A stretch of DNA of 21,304 nt from Bacteroidota bacterium. Its GTDB lineage: Bacteria > Bacteroidota > Bacteroidia > Flavobacteriales > Flavobacteriaceae. Each line of letters begins with the position of its first letter. Position 1 is the first letter of the stretch. Shown piece by piece: positions 8,311-14,624 of this stretch. The stretch spans positions 1 through 21,304 of the forward strand of contig JAACDY010000005.1 of the NCBI GenBank assembly GCA_009936675.1. Reading direction: 5' to 3'. The notes under the pieces are model-generated. The model searched no databases, was not told where the DNA came from, and worked only from the letters and a program-made list of their open reading frames with translations. The position numbers were made by a program, and so were the translations under genes.

Positions 8311-9315
8311 AACCTGAGCGGTACAGATATTGGAAGTGGCCCGATCTCTTTTGATGTGTTGCTCTCGGGTTTGAAGAGCCATTCTCAGTGCAGGGGCATC
8401 GTCCTGATCTTTGCTTTGTCCGATGATGCGTCCTGGTATGTTTCTTTTGTAGTCTGTTTTGGTGGCAAAATAGGCCGCATGAGGGCCGCCATAACCCAGG
8501 GGGATACCAAAACGCTGAGTGGTGCCTACCACTACGTCCACTCCATAGTTGCCCGGTGCTTCCAGCAATGTCAAACTGAGCAAATCTGCCGCAACGATGG
8601 TTTTAAGGTCAAAAGTTTTTGCTTTAACTACCATGGCGGGCAAATCAATGATGTTGCCGTCTTTGCCAGGAGATTGAAAAAAGGCTGCAAAAAAGGAAGC
8701 GTCAAAATCTGTCTTCTCAGCTTTGCCGATCACCAGTTCAATCCCCAAGGGGAGGGCTCTGGTTTGGAGTACCGCCAAACTTTGTGGGAGGATGTCTTCC
8801 GATACAAATAATTTATTTGCTTCGCCCTTTTTTTGATCCCGCGATCTTACTGCATAGGCCAAGGTCATGGCCTCTGCCACTGCGGTGGCTTCGTCCAAAA
8901 GAGAGGCGTTGGCCAACTCCATTCCCGTCAGGTCGCAAACCGTGGTTTGAAAATTAAAAAGAGCCTCCAATCTCCCTTGGGCAATTTCCGCCTGATAGGG
9001 GGTATAGGCTGTGTACCAACCCGGATTTTCCACAATATTCCGCTGAATGACCGCTGGGGTAATGGTGGGGTGGTAGCCCATACCGATATAAGTTTCAAAA
9101 AATTGATTTTCGTCCGAAAGGGCTCGGAGTTCGTTCAGAAAACGATACTCACTGATTCCTTCTCCTAAGGCCAAGGGCTGCTTTAATCGGATGCCTTCCG
9201 GGAGGGTCTGGGACAGCAATTCTTCGACAGAATCCACCTCCAAGGCAGTTAGCATTTTTGAAATCTCCTCTTCCTTGGGGCCTATGTGGCGTAAAGCAAA
9301 TTTTTCAGACTGCAT
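8308..9315 (-). CDS. gcvP: Glycine dehydrogenase (P-protein), N-terminal part of an interrupted gcvP
   Basis: The N-terminal 335 residues of GcvP, starting at ATG 9315 with the usual opening (FALRHIGPKEEEISKML). It continues through YIGMGYHPTITPAVIQRNIVENPGWYTAYTPYQAEIAQGRLEALFNFQT, a strongly conserved P-protein block, and ends at a premature TGA after TSNICTAQV. Natural two-subunit P-proteins (GcvPA/GcvPB) divide near residue 450. This break at 335 falls inside the first fold, so it looks like a nonsense mutation or base error rather than a functional subunit split. If real, glycine cleavage would be lost or depend on stop read-through. A TATTTTTG -7 box stands upstream at 9333-9340. No gcvT or gcvH is in the window. 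Confidence 0.92.
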   Translation of the reverse strand: MQSEKFALRHIGPKEEEISKMLTALEVDSVEELLSQTLPEGIRLKQPLALGEGISEYRFLNELRALSDENQFFETYIGMGYHPTITPAVIQRNIVENPGWYTAYTPYQAEIAQGRLEALFNFQTTVCDLTGMELANASLLDEATAVAEAMTLAYAVRSRDQKKGEANKLFVSEDILPQSLAVLQTRALPLGIELVIGKAEKTDFDASFFAAFFQSPGKDGNIIDLPAMVVKAKTFDLKTIVAADLLSLTLLEAPGNYGVDVVVGTTQRFGIPLGYGGPHAAYFATKTDYKRNIPGRIIGQSKDQDDAPALRMALQTREQHIKRDRATSNICTAQV

Positions 9316-9332
9316 GTATTGAGCGGTTTAAA

Positions 9333-9340
9333 CAAAAATA
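9333..9340 (-). promoter_or_regulatory. Candidate Bacteroidota -7 box for gcvP
   Basis: On the minus strand TATTTTTG matches the TAnnTTTG -7 consensus, 17 bases before the gcvP ATG. No good -33 TTG is seen at the expected distance, so this rests on the -7 element and its position in a divergent intergenic region. No glycine-riboswitch-like structure fits in the space. Confidence 0.4.
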
Positions 9341-9439
9341 AACCATAGTTGTGCACCTTTTTGATCCCCTGTGGTTCATTTCTCCATTTTTTTTGAACAA
9401 AAAAGGCACTTATTAACAGTTTACAGATACTTTTGTCCA

Positions 9440-10255
9440 GTGGTAGGGATCAGTAAGCTTTTTGACATCTATGTCAAATACAATATTCATGTAGGCTTGG
9501 CGGTTTTGGCCCTCGCCAAAATCACCGCCTTGGATTTCAACCTTTCTCTGCCTTTTTCCCATCAGTTGATTTTGTTTGTAGCCCCTTTTTTGGCTTACAA
9601 TTTTATCAAATTTCACCTTTTTTTTTGGGAGGGTGTGGGTCGAAAGCTCAAGGCAGTGATGATTTTTCTAGCACTTACTACATTTGTTATCGTTTGGTTT
9701 GTAGGAGGAGGACTACAATTGCCCTTTTCTTCCCTCATTGTTCTTTTGCTTAGCCTTTTGTTGGTTTTGCTTTATTGTTTGCCTTTACCAGGATTTACGC
9801 TCAATTTTAGAGGGTTTAAGGGGTTGAAAATTCATTTGGTGGCATTGAGTTGGGTGTTGACCACGGTTTTTTTACCGTTTTCCATGGGCGGTCAAGAGAT
9901 AAACGACCTTGGGTTGGTGTACGGTTTTCAACGTTATCTATTTGTTCTTGTGGCCACGCTTCCTTTTGAAATTAGAGATATGAAATCTGACGATTCCCAC
10001 TTGTCCACTTGGCCTCAAAAATGGGGAATCCGAAATACTAAAATATTAGGAACGGTTTTGTTATCTGCTTTTGTAGGTCTAGAACTCATTTACTTCCCTT
10101 CATTGGATTTTACGATCACCCTTTTGGTGGCATTTGTTTTGACGATATCCCTTATAAAGTCCAAAGCCGAACAATCCAAATATTTTAGCAGCTTTTGGGT
10201 AGAGGCCATTCCAATATTATGGTTAATTTTAAAGGTCTTTAATCTTGTAATATGA
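9440..10255 (+). CDS. UbiA-like polytopic membrane protein, degenerate prenyltransferase fold
   Basis: An integral membrane protein of about 271 residues with seven to nine hydrophobic segments. It resembles UbiA prenyltransferases in hydrophobic layout and in one acidic motif, EIRDMKSDD (residues 177-185), followed by WPQKWGIRNTK, like the second Asp-rich motif region (DxRDxxxDxxxxxxTxPxxxG). The first Asp-rich motif of active UbiA enzymes (NDxxDxxxD) is absent; LAYNFIKFH stands at that place. I recall similar uncharacterised flavobacterial proteins with YNF(V/I)K. Catalysis as a prenyltransferase is therefore doubtful. The start is uncertain: GTG 9440 gives a fitting N-terminus, while GTG 9371 would add 23 residues; there is no in-frame ATG near. 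A TAnnTTTG match lies at 9428-9435. It overlaps the rhodanese gene by ATGA. Confidence 0.7.
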   Translation: MVGISKLFDIYVKYNIHVGLAVLALAKITALDFNLSLPFSHQLILFVAPFLAYNFIKFHLFFWEGVGRKLKAVMIFLALTTFVIVWFVGGGLQLPFSSLIVLLLSLLLVLLYCLPLPGFTLNFRGFKGLKIHLVALSWVLTTVFLPFSMGGQEINDLGLVYGFQRYLFVLVATLPFEIRDMKSDDSHLSTWPQKWGIRNTKILGTVLLSAFVGLELIYFPSLDFTITLLVAFVLTISLIKSKAEQSKYFSSFWVEAIPILWLILKVFNLVI

Positions 10256-10593
10256 GAACACTTTTACTAATTCTTTTTTTTGTCATTCAGACTCCAAAAG
10301 TAGAGGTTTTGGAGAAGCCCGAATACCAAAACATGGTGGCCAAAGGTTATACCCTCATTGATGTAAGAACCCCAGAAGAGTTTAAAGAAGGCCATATCGA
10401 AGGTGCCCTAAACATCGACGTAAAATCTGAAGAATTTGTCACCGAAATTGAAAATCTAACAAAGTCCGACACCCTTTTGGTCTATTGCCGCTCCGGAAGA
10501 AGAAGCCTCTATGCCGCTCAGGTGATGGTATCTTTTGGCTTTCAAAAAATCTATGATCTGGAAGGTGGTTTTTTAAATTGGGAATCAGAGTAG
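10252..10593 (+). CDS. Rhodanese-like domain protein with N-terminal signal-like helix
   Basis: A 113-residue single-domain rhodanese. The active-site loop is CRSGRRS with catalytic Cys79, preceded by LIDVRTPEEFKEGHIEGALNIDV, the typical rhodanese start. CRxGxRS is the loop of thiosulfate sulfurtransferases such as GlpE/PspE. The first about 13 residues (MRTLLLILFFVIQ) are hydrophobic and look like a signal peptide or membrane anchor, so a periplasmic, PspE-like location is plausible. No lipobox cysteine is present. The start ATG overlaps the stop of the UbiA-like gene (ATGA, four bases), indicating translational coupling. The substrate and sulfur acceptor cannot be told from the sequence. 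Confidence 0.88.
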   Translation: MRTLLLILFFVIQTPKVEVLEKPEYQNMVAKGYTLIDVRTPEEFKEGHIEGALNIDVKSEEFVTEIENLTKSDTLLVYCRSGRRSLYAAQVMVSFGFQKIYDLEGGFLNWESE

Positions 10594-10633
10594 CGGTCTG
10601 AGGCAATAAACATCCTATATAAATTAGTGGATC

Positions 10634-10657
10634 AATCACAGCCAGTTGGTTATGATT
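10634..10657. repeat. Imperfect hairpin in the gap between rhodanese and the accessory patch
   Basis: AATCACAGCC-AGTT-GGTTATGATT forms a ten-position stem with one mismatch and one wobble. It can be extended outward past a C/C mismatch. It lies 41 bases after the rhodanese stop and 37 bases past the stop of the minus-strand membrane-protein gene. There is no T tract, so it is not an ordinary intrinsic terminator. It may be a border structure of the accessory patch, but it lacks a recognisable GTT core site. Confidence 0.4.
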
Positions 10658-10693
10658 CATGCAGCGTTTGGCGTTTTTGTTTCATCTCTACCT

Positions 10694-11080
10694 TTAGCAA
10701 TTGTAAAACCCATAATACCCAAAGAACAAGCTCAAAATCAGGATCAATATTAAAATATATTTCTGATTTCCTTTTTTTAATACATTGTCTTTGTATGCAG
10801 TAAATATTTGTGGAAATACGATTAAAATGATTCCCTTCAGAAGAGATAACCATCCAAATATTGTAATTACAACGGTCCAATCTGAATTCCGAGTATTGTG
10901 AAATTCTAAGATTAAAAATCCAAAAACAATAGCTATAAATCCACCGAGCATAAGATAGGCAGGGTTAATCACCAGTTTTGGCAGTTCTTCCTTATAATAT
11001 TTACTACTCAACAACAGTCCTAAGGAAAATGAAAAATAAACTGTTGCTAAAATTCTTGCGATTAATATTGAAGTCTCCAT
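10694..11080 (-). CDS. Uncharacterised small membrane protein with four predicted helices
   Basis: I do not recognise the function. The 128 residues from ATG 11080 begin METSILIARILATVYFSFSLGLLLS and show four hydrophobic segments, at about residues 5-25, 40-60, 68-88 and 107-125. Short polar links separate them, including KYYKEELPKL and EFHNTRNSDW. The frame extends to a start at 11143, but that would add MPPRRIAKPLKQ..., encoded by half of the attC-like hairpin, so ATG 11080 is preferred. I have a vague memory of similar proteins in bacteria and archaea without assigned roles. The gene is clearly more AT-rich than the flanking housekeeping genes and sits downstream of the methyltransferase gene on the same strand, with the attC-like site between them. 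Horizontal acquisition is likely. Confidence 0.65.
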   Translation of the reverse strand: METSILIARILATVYFSFSLGLLLSSKYYKEELPKLVINPAYLMLGGFIAIVFGFLILEFHNTRNSDWTVVITIFGWLSLLKGIILIVFPQIFTAYKDNVLKKGNQKYILILILILSLFFGYYGFYNC

Positions 11081-11110
11081 AACATCTATTGTTAAATTAT
11101 TAGAAATTTG

Positions 11111-11177
11111 TTTTAACGGTTTGGCTATGCGACGTGGAGGCATTTAGCCACCATGAACGTCATAGCCTTTGTTGTGT
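11111..11177 (-). other. attC-like recombination site (integron cassette-type hairpin)
   Basis: Read on the minus strand: ACACAAC (11177-11171, resembling R'' RYYYAAC), a 3-base spacer, and CATAGCC paired with GGCTATG as the L arms in plus-strand terms (11161-11167 with 11123-11129). Next come ACGT paired with ACGT, and GCC-A-CC with GG-A-GGC around an ATTTA loop, with unpaired bases on one side. GTTAAAA (11117-11111, resembling R' GTTRRRY) ends it. The 67-base length, unequal extrahelical bases and terminal AAC/GTT pairing match attC architecture. It begins directly after the methyltransferase TGA, as cassette attC sites do. Both R boxes deviate by one base from consensus and no integrase is visible, so this is a candidate only. 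Confidence 0.5.
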
Positions 11178-11759
11178 TCAGTATTTTTTAGTCATTATTA
11201 TTACTCCTGTTGACCAATTCATTTTTGTAAGGCTAAAATCCTCACGTTTCTCTAAGTATTCGATGAGTTTATCTACATTTTCTTGATGACCATCTGGCCA
11301 ATTCGATTGACTTTGCATATCATCAATCACATAAAACCCACCAACTCTAATCAATTCATATATTTCGTCAGTTTCACTATATTTTCCTGGCCAAGCATCT
11401 GCAAAAACTAAATCAAAATTATCTCCCTTATAGTTTTTAATCCATTCGCTCCCGTCTTGACAAACAATTTCTACTCTTGAATCTGTTCCAAAAAACTCAT
11501 TTGCAATTTTGATTAATTCGGAGTTGTTATCTACGGTTGTTAGTCTTGACTCTGAATCTAATCCATCTATCATCCACGACAATGAAAGACCAATTCCAGT
11601 ACCTAATTCTAATATGTTGGATTTTGGTTTTGATGTTATCAAAGTCTTTAATAGTGTTACTACATAAATGTCAGATGGCATTGAGAAACCAATTTCCGCT
11701 GATTTAGATTCAATCTGGGAATGGACTTTCGGTTTGTCAATAATTTTCGCTTCATTCAT
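11178..11759 (-). CDS. Class I SAM-dependent O-methyltransferase-like protein
   Basis: A 193-residue protein from ATG 11759 with the Rossmann SAM-binding motif LELGTGIGLS (residues 50-59). An acidic ribose-binding residue, Asp77, is in TTVDNN, and motif-4-like FDLVFADAWPGKY follows with Asp121. GGFYVIDDM (141-148) resembles the metal-binding region of catechol-type O-methyltransferases. A methyl-acceptor role on a small molecule is likely; the substrate is unknown. The frame continues upstream to a GTG at 11846, but those 29 residues are Lys/Asn-rich, run into a perfect inverted repeat, and precede the expected N-terminus (MNEAKIIDKPKVHSQI). The gene is AT-rich, ends directly at the attC-like site and reads as a cassette gene. 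Confidence 0.78.
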   Translation of the reverse strand: MNEAKIIDKPKVHSQIESKSAEIGFSMPSDIYVVTLLKTLITSKPKSNILELGTGIGLSLSWMIDGLDSESRLTTVDNNSELIKIANEFFGTDSRVEIVCQDGSEWIKNYKGDNFDLVFADAWPGKYSETDEIYELIRVGGFYVIDDMQSQSNWPDGHQENVDKLIEYLEKREDFSLTKMNWSTGVIIMTKKY

Positions 11760-11822
11760 TTTTGTTTTTATTGAGCACAACTTCTGTATATATTCATCTT
11801 TATAGTGCTTATTTTCTATATG

Positions 11823-11855
11823 TTTTTTAGGAGTGTTACAATACACTCCAAAAAA
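11823..11855. repeat. Perfect inverted repeat with T/A extensions
   Basis: GGAGTGT (11830-11836) and ACACTCC (11843-11849) pair perfectly around TACAAT. The stem extends by six T-A pairs outside one bulged A. The T run is on the 5' side and the A run on the 3' side on both strands, the wrong order for an intrinsic terminator. It lies in the likely leader of the methyltransferase gene. Confidence 0.7.
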
Positions 11856-11871
11856 GGAAGTATTGTTGCAC

Positions 11872-11950
11872 TCTTAGCCCCAAAATTCAAAAAAAATGAA
11901 ATTGTAGGTCTTATAAGAAGAACAGCTTTGGGGCTATACTTAGGGCTAAG
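11872..11950. repeat. Nested inverted repeats sharing TAGCCC/GGGCTA
   Basis: TAGCCCCAAA (11875-11884) has a perfect 10-base complement TTTGGGGCTA at 11927-11936. The overlapping CTTAGCCC (11873-11880) has a perfect 8-base complement at 11943-11950. The right side also carries its own near-palindrome, CTTAGGGCTAAG (11939-11950). One left arm can therefore pair with either of two right arms. No target-site duplication is evident. Confidence 0.65.
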
Positions 11951-12061
11951 TTAATAAAAATTGGAGGTAGTTACAAGATCAATAGGTGGTGTTTCCTTTT
12001 GTTACGGGTAGAGCGTAAACAATAATATGCAAAATAAGAAAATATTGTTATCCGTTTTCAA

Positions 12062-12091
12062 AACCAATTAAAGCCACAAGCCCTTTTGGTT
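12062..12091 (-). terminator. Possible weak terminator after the M3 peptidase gene
   Basis: Minus strand: AACCAA and TTGGTT form the outer stem, with AAG/CTT inside, about 20 bases past the peptidase stop. Only four T residues follow, so termination is uncertain. Confidence 0.3.
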
Positions 12092-12110
12092 GAGGTAGCG
12101 CTAAAGTAAA

Positions 12111-14132
12111 TTACTCCACCAACCCTGCCCTTTTAAGCAATGCTTTTGGATCGGGAGCTTTACCTCTAAACCTTTTATACAAAGTCATGGGATGTTCCGT
12201 CCCCCCTTTGGAAAGGATGTTTTCTTCAAAAGACCTGGAGGTTTCGGCATCAAAAATTCCTTTTTCCAAAAACAACTCAAAGGCATCGGCATCCAATACC
12301 TCTGCCCATTTGTAGCTGTAGTATCCGGCGGAATAGCCTCCTTGAAAGATATGCGAAAAGGCGGTGCTGGAGCAACTTTCGGGATAGTCTCCCAAAAACT
12401 GTACCCGATCCAGAATTCGACTTTCGTGGGCTTTTACATCTTTGATATTCCAAGCCTCCTTACCGTGGTAAGACAGGTCCAAAAATCCAAAGCCCAATTG
12501 GCGAAGGGTTTGCAGTCCCTGTTGAAAGTGGGCAGCTTTTTTAATTTTATGGATGTATTCCATCGGGATCACTTCGTCCGTTTGGTAGTGACGGGCAAAA
12601 AGTTCTAAGGCCTCTTTTTCATAACACCAGTTTTCCATGATCTGGCTGGGCAATTCTACAAAATCCCAATAGACATTGGTGCCGCTTAATCCACCATAGA
12701 TGGTATTGGCTAACATCCCATGCAGGGCATGTCCAAATTCGTGAAAGAGGGTGGTCACCTCCTGAAAAGTGAGTAGCGATGGGGTGCTGGCGGTGGGTTT
12801 TGAAAAATTACAGACCATTGAAATATGGGGTCTTTGGCCTTTTTTTTGCCTGCGGTAGGAGGTCATCCAGGCGCCATTTCGCTTACCAGGTCGGGGGAAA
12901 AAGTCGGTATAGAGTAGGGCATAAAAGTCTCCTTTGCGATTGAATACTTCATAGACTTCTACTTCGGGATGATAACCTTCCAAGCTGTCGTTTTTTTCAA
13001 AACGCAAGCCGTATAATTTTCTCGCAATTTCAAATACACCAGCTTGAACTTTTTCCAGCGGAAAATAGGGTTTGAGTTGCTGTTCGTCCAGTTCCAGTTG
13101 GGCTTGTTTGAGTTTTTCTGAAACATAGGCGGTGTCCCATTTTTCCATTTTGGGCAAGTCTAAATTTTTTGTAGCAAAATCTTCCATATCTTCCCATTCT
13201 CCCTTAGCTGCTGGATAGGCTTTTTGATACAAATCTTCCAAAAAGGTTCTGACGTTTTCCTCCGAAGTGGCCATACGTTTTTCCAAGACAAAAGCGGCAT
13301 GGGAGTCATAACCCAACAATTCGGCTCTTTTTTTTCTCAGTTCGATCAACCGCAGTATAATGGCGGTATTGTTGTGGTCATTGTCCTGATAACCCCTACA
13401 GCCAAAGGCCATACTCATCTTTTTTCGCAATGCTCGGTTCTCGGCATAGGTCATCAGGGGGACATAACTGGGATAATCCAGTGTAAAAACCCAACCCTCC
13501 TTGTCTTTGGATTGAGCCGTTTCAGCGGCCATTTCCTTGACTTGATCGGGCAATCCTTCCAGGTCTTTTTCGTCAGTGATATGGAGTTCAAAAGCCTGAG
13601 TATCGGCCAAAACATTTTCGCCAAAACTAAGCCCCAATTGCGCCTTTTCGGTATCGATTTCTCGGAGTATATTTTTTTCATCCTCGGCCAATAAGGCACC
13701 ATTTCTAGCAAAACCTTTATATTCTTTTTCCAAAAGGGTTTGTTGCTCTACCGAAAGATTTTCTTGCTCTTGATTTTCGTAGATGGTTTTGATGCGCTCA
13801 AACAAGGCTTGGTTGAGTCTGACATCGTTTTGGAATTGAGTCAATAGGGGGGAGGCCTGTTGGGTAACTTCTTGAATGGCCTCGGAGGTCTCGGCACTGT
13901 TGAGGTTAAATAAAATACTGCTGTTGCGTTCGAGCAGTTCTCCTGCATTTTGCAAAGCTTCGACGGTATTTTCAAAAGTGGGAGGGGCAGTTTGACGGAC
14001 GACCTCATCAATTCCTGTTAGGGCATTTTTGATGTTTTCTTTTAGGGCAGGAATAAAATGTTCCGGTTGTATACTTCTGAAGGGGATGGATTGGTGGAGG
14101 GTGTCAAAGGATTTTAATAAAGGGTTTTCCAA
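12111..14132 (-). CDS. M3 family metallopeptidase (oligopeptidase A / Dcp type)
   Basis: A zinc oligopeptidase of about 673 residues that degrades short peptides. The catalytic motif LFHEFGHALHG has zinc ligands His464 and His468 and catalytic Glu465. The third ligand is Glu493 in DFVELPSQ, 28 residues after the motif Glu as in thimet oligopeptidase. PHISMVCNFSKPT and GGYSAGYYSYKWAEVLDADAFELF are further M3 hallmarks. I start it at TTG 14132 (ENPLLKSFD...), four bases after the purE stop, because homologues begin near NPLLxxF. A GTG at 14198 is in frame but overlaps purE by 62 bases, and there is no suitable ATG. No signal peptide is seen, so it is cytoplasmic. E. coli Dcp and OpdA share the motifs, so the exact specificity is open. 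Confidence 0.92.
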   Translation of the reverse strand: MENPLLKSFDTLHQSIPFRSIQPEHFIPALKENIKNALTGIDEVVRQTAPPTFENTVEALQNAGELLERNSSILFNLNSAETSEAIQEVTQQASPLLTQFQNDVRLNQALFERIKTIYENQEQENLSVEQQTLLEKEYKGFARNGALLAEDEKNILREIDTEKAQLGLSFGENVLADTQAFELHITDEKDLEGLPDQVKEMAAETAQSKDKEGWVFTLDYPSYVPLMTYAENRALRKKMSMAFGCRGYQDNDHNNTAIILRLIELRKKRAELLGYDSHAAFVLEKRMATSEENVRTFLEDLYQKAYPAAKGEWEDMEDFATKNLDLPKMEKWDTAYVSEKLKQAQLELDEQQLKPYFPLEKVQAGVFEIARKLYGLRFEKNDSLEGYHPEVEVYEVFNRKGDFYALLYTDFFPRPGKRNGAWMTSYRRQKKGQRPHISMVCNFSKPTASTPSLLTFQEVTTLFHEFGHALHGMLANTIYGGLSGTNVYWDFVELPSQIMENWCYEKEALELFARHYQTDEVIPMEYIHKIKKAAHFQQGLQTLRQLGFGFLDLSYHGKEAWNIKDVKAHESRILDRVQFLGDYPESCSSTAFSHIFQGGYSAGYYSYKWAEVLDADAFELFLEKGIFDAETSRSFEENILSKGGTEHPMTLYKRFRGKAPDPKALLKRAGLVE

Positions 14133-14136
14133 TATT

Positions 14137-14622
14137 TTAGGGATTAAGTTTTTTACTGCTGTTGATGACTTTGGTTTTGAGTTCCTGTTTGTATGCACTT
14201 ACTTTTTCAAGTACCTCAGGTTCTGAGGTTCCAACAATTTGTGCGGCTAGGATTCCGGCGTTTTTGGCACCGTTGAGGGCTACGGTCGCCACGGGTACTC
14301 CTCCGGGCATTTGAAGGATGGACAAAACAGAATCCCAACCGTCGATGGAGTTACTCGACTTTACGGGTACACCGATAACCGGAAGGGGAGACACAGAGGC
14401 GATCATCCCCGGTAGGTGGGCAGCCCCTCCAGCTCCAGCAATGATTGCTTTTAGACCTCTTTTGTGAGCTTGATTTCCATAGTCCATCATTTTCTCAGGG
14501 GTGCGGTGGGCCGAGACGATGTCCACCTCTGTTTCGATATCAAACTCCTTGAGGATGTCTATCGCTTCTTGCATGATCGGTAAATCCGATTCACTGCCCA
14601 TAATGATTCCAACTTTAGCCAT
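14137..14622 (-). CDS. purE: 5-(carboxyamino)imidazole ribonucleotide mutase
   Basis: Class I PurE, 161 residues, converting N5-CAIR to CAIR in purine synthesis with PurK, whose gene lies directly upstream. Motifs: GSESDLPIM (residues 9-17) with the conserved Ser/Asp, the active-site SAHRTP with His39, the GAGGAAHLPGM phosphate/carboxyl loop, and GVPVKSS. The ATG at 14622 lies two bases after the purK stop. The downstream M3 gene begins within four bases of its stop, so all three are probably on one transcript. The length is normal for the family. Confidence 0.97.
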   Translation of the reverse strand: MAKVGIIMGSESDLPIMQEAIDILKEFDIETEVDIVSAHRTPEKMMDYGNQAHKRGLKAIIAGAGGAAHLPGMIASVSPLPVIGVPVKSSNSIDGWDSVLSILQMPGGVPVATVALNGAKNAGILAAQIVGTSEPEVLEKVSAYKQELKTKVINSSKKLNP

Positions 14623-14624
14623 AA

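Larger units (their letters stand above)
11760..12110. other. Gene-free, structure-rich intergenic stretch (about 350 bases)
   Basis: No convincing gene on either strand. It lies upstream of the methyltransferase and downstream of the M3 peptidase stop. It holds the inverted repeats listed separately (11823-11855, 11872-11950), a bulged stem TAA(A)CAATA/TATTGTTA at about 12017-12049, and a hairpin near the peptidase end (12062-12091). No clear TAnnTTTG promoter for the methyltransferase was found. Confidence 0.6.

Noticed and set aside
8290..8320. Frameshift as the cause of the split gcvP
   Set aside because: The codon register is unchanged across the break: 9315 down to 6469 is exactly 949 codons including the final stop.
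8272..8811. Plus-strand 179-codon frame across the gcvP break as a separate gene
   Set aside because: It is the shadow of strongly conserved gcvP coding sequence, has no recognisable domain, and its start lies in the gcvP C-terminal part.
9428..9435. TACTTTTG as the promoter of the UbiA-like gene
   Set aside because: It matches the -7 consensus but lies only four bases before the chosen GTG and has no -33 TTG at a fitting distance.
11081..11143. N-terminal extension (MPPRRIAKPLKQ...) of the small membrane protein
   Set aside because: It is encoded partly by the attC-like hairpin, is unlike a membrane-protein start, and a good ATG begins the first hydrophobic helix at 11080.
11760..11846. 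29-residue N-terminal extension of the methyltransferase from GTG 11846
   Set aside because: It is Lys/Asn-rich, runs into the inverted repeat, and precedes the expected family N-terminus.
11823..11855. Inverted repeat as a bidirectional terminator
   Set aside because: T residues precede and A residues follow the stem on both strands, the opposite of a terminator.
11872..11950. Inverted repeats as the ends of an insertion sequence
   Set aside because: Only about 60-80 bases, no transposase frame and no target duplication; listed as repeats instead.
13224..13694. Long plus-strand frames opposite the M3 peptidase gene
   Set aside because: They are antisense shadows of a gene with intact catalytic motifs and show no domain of their own.
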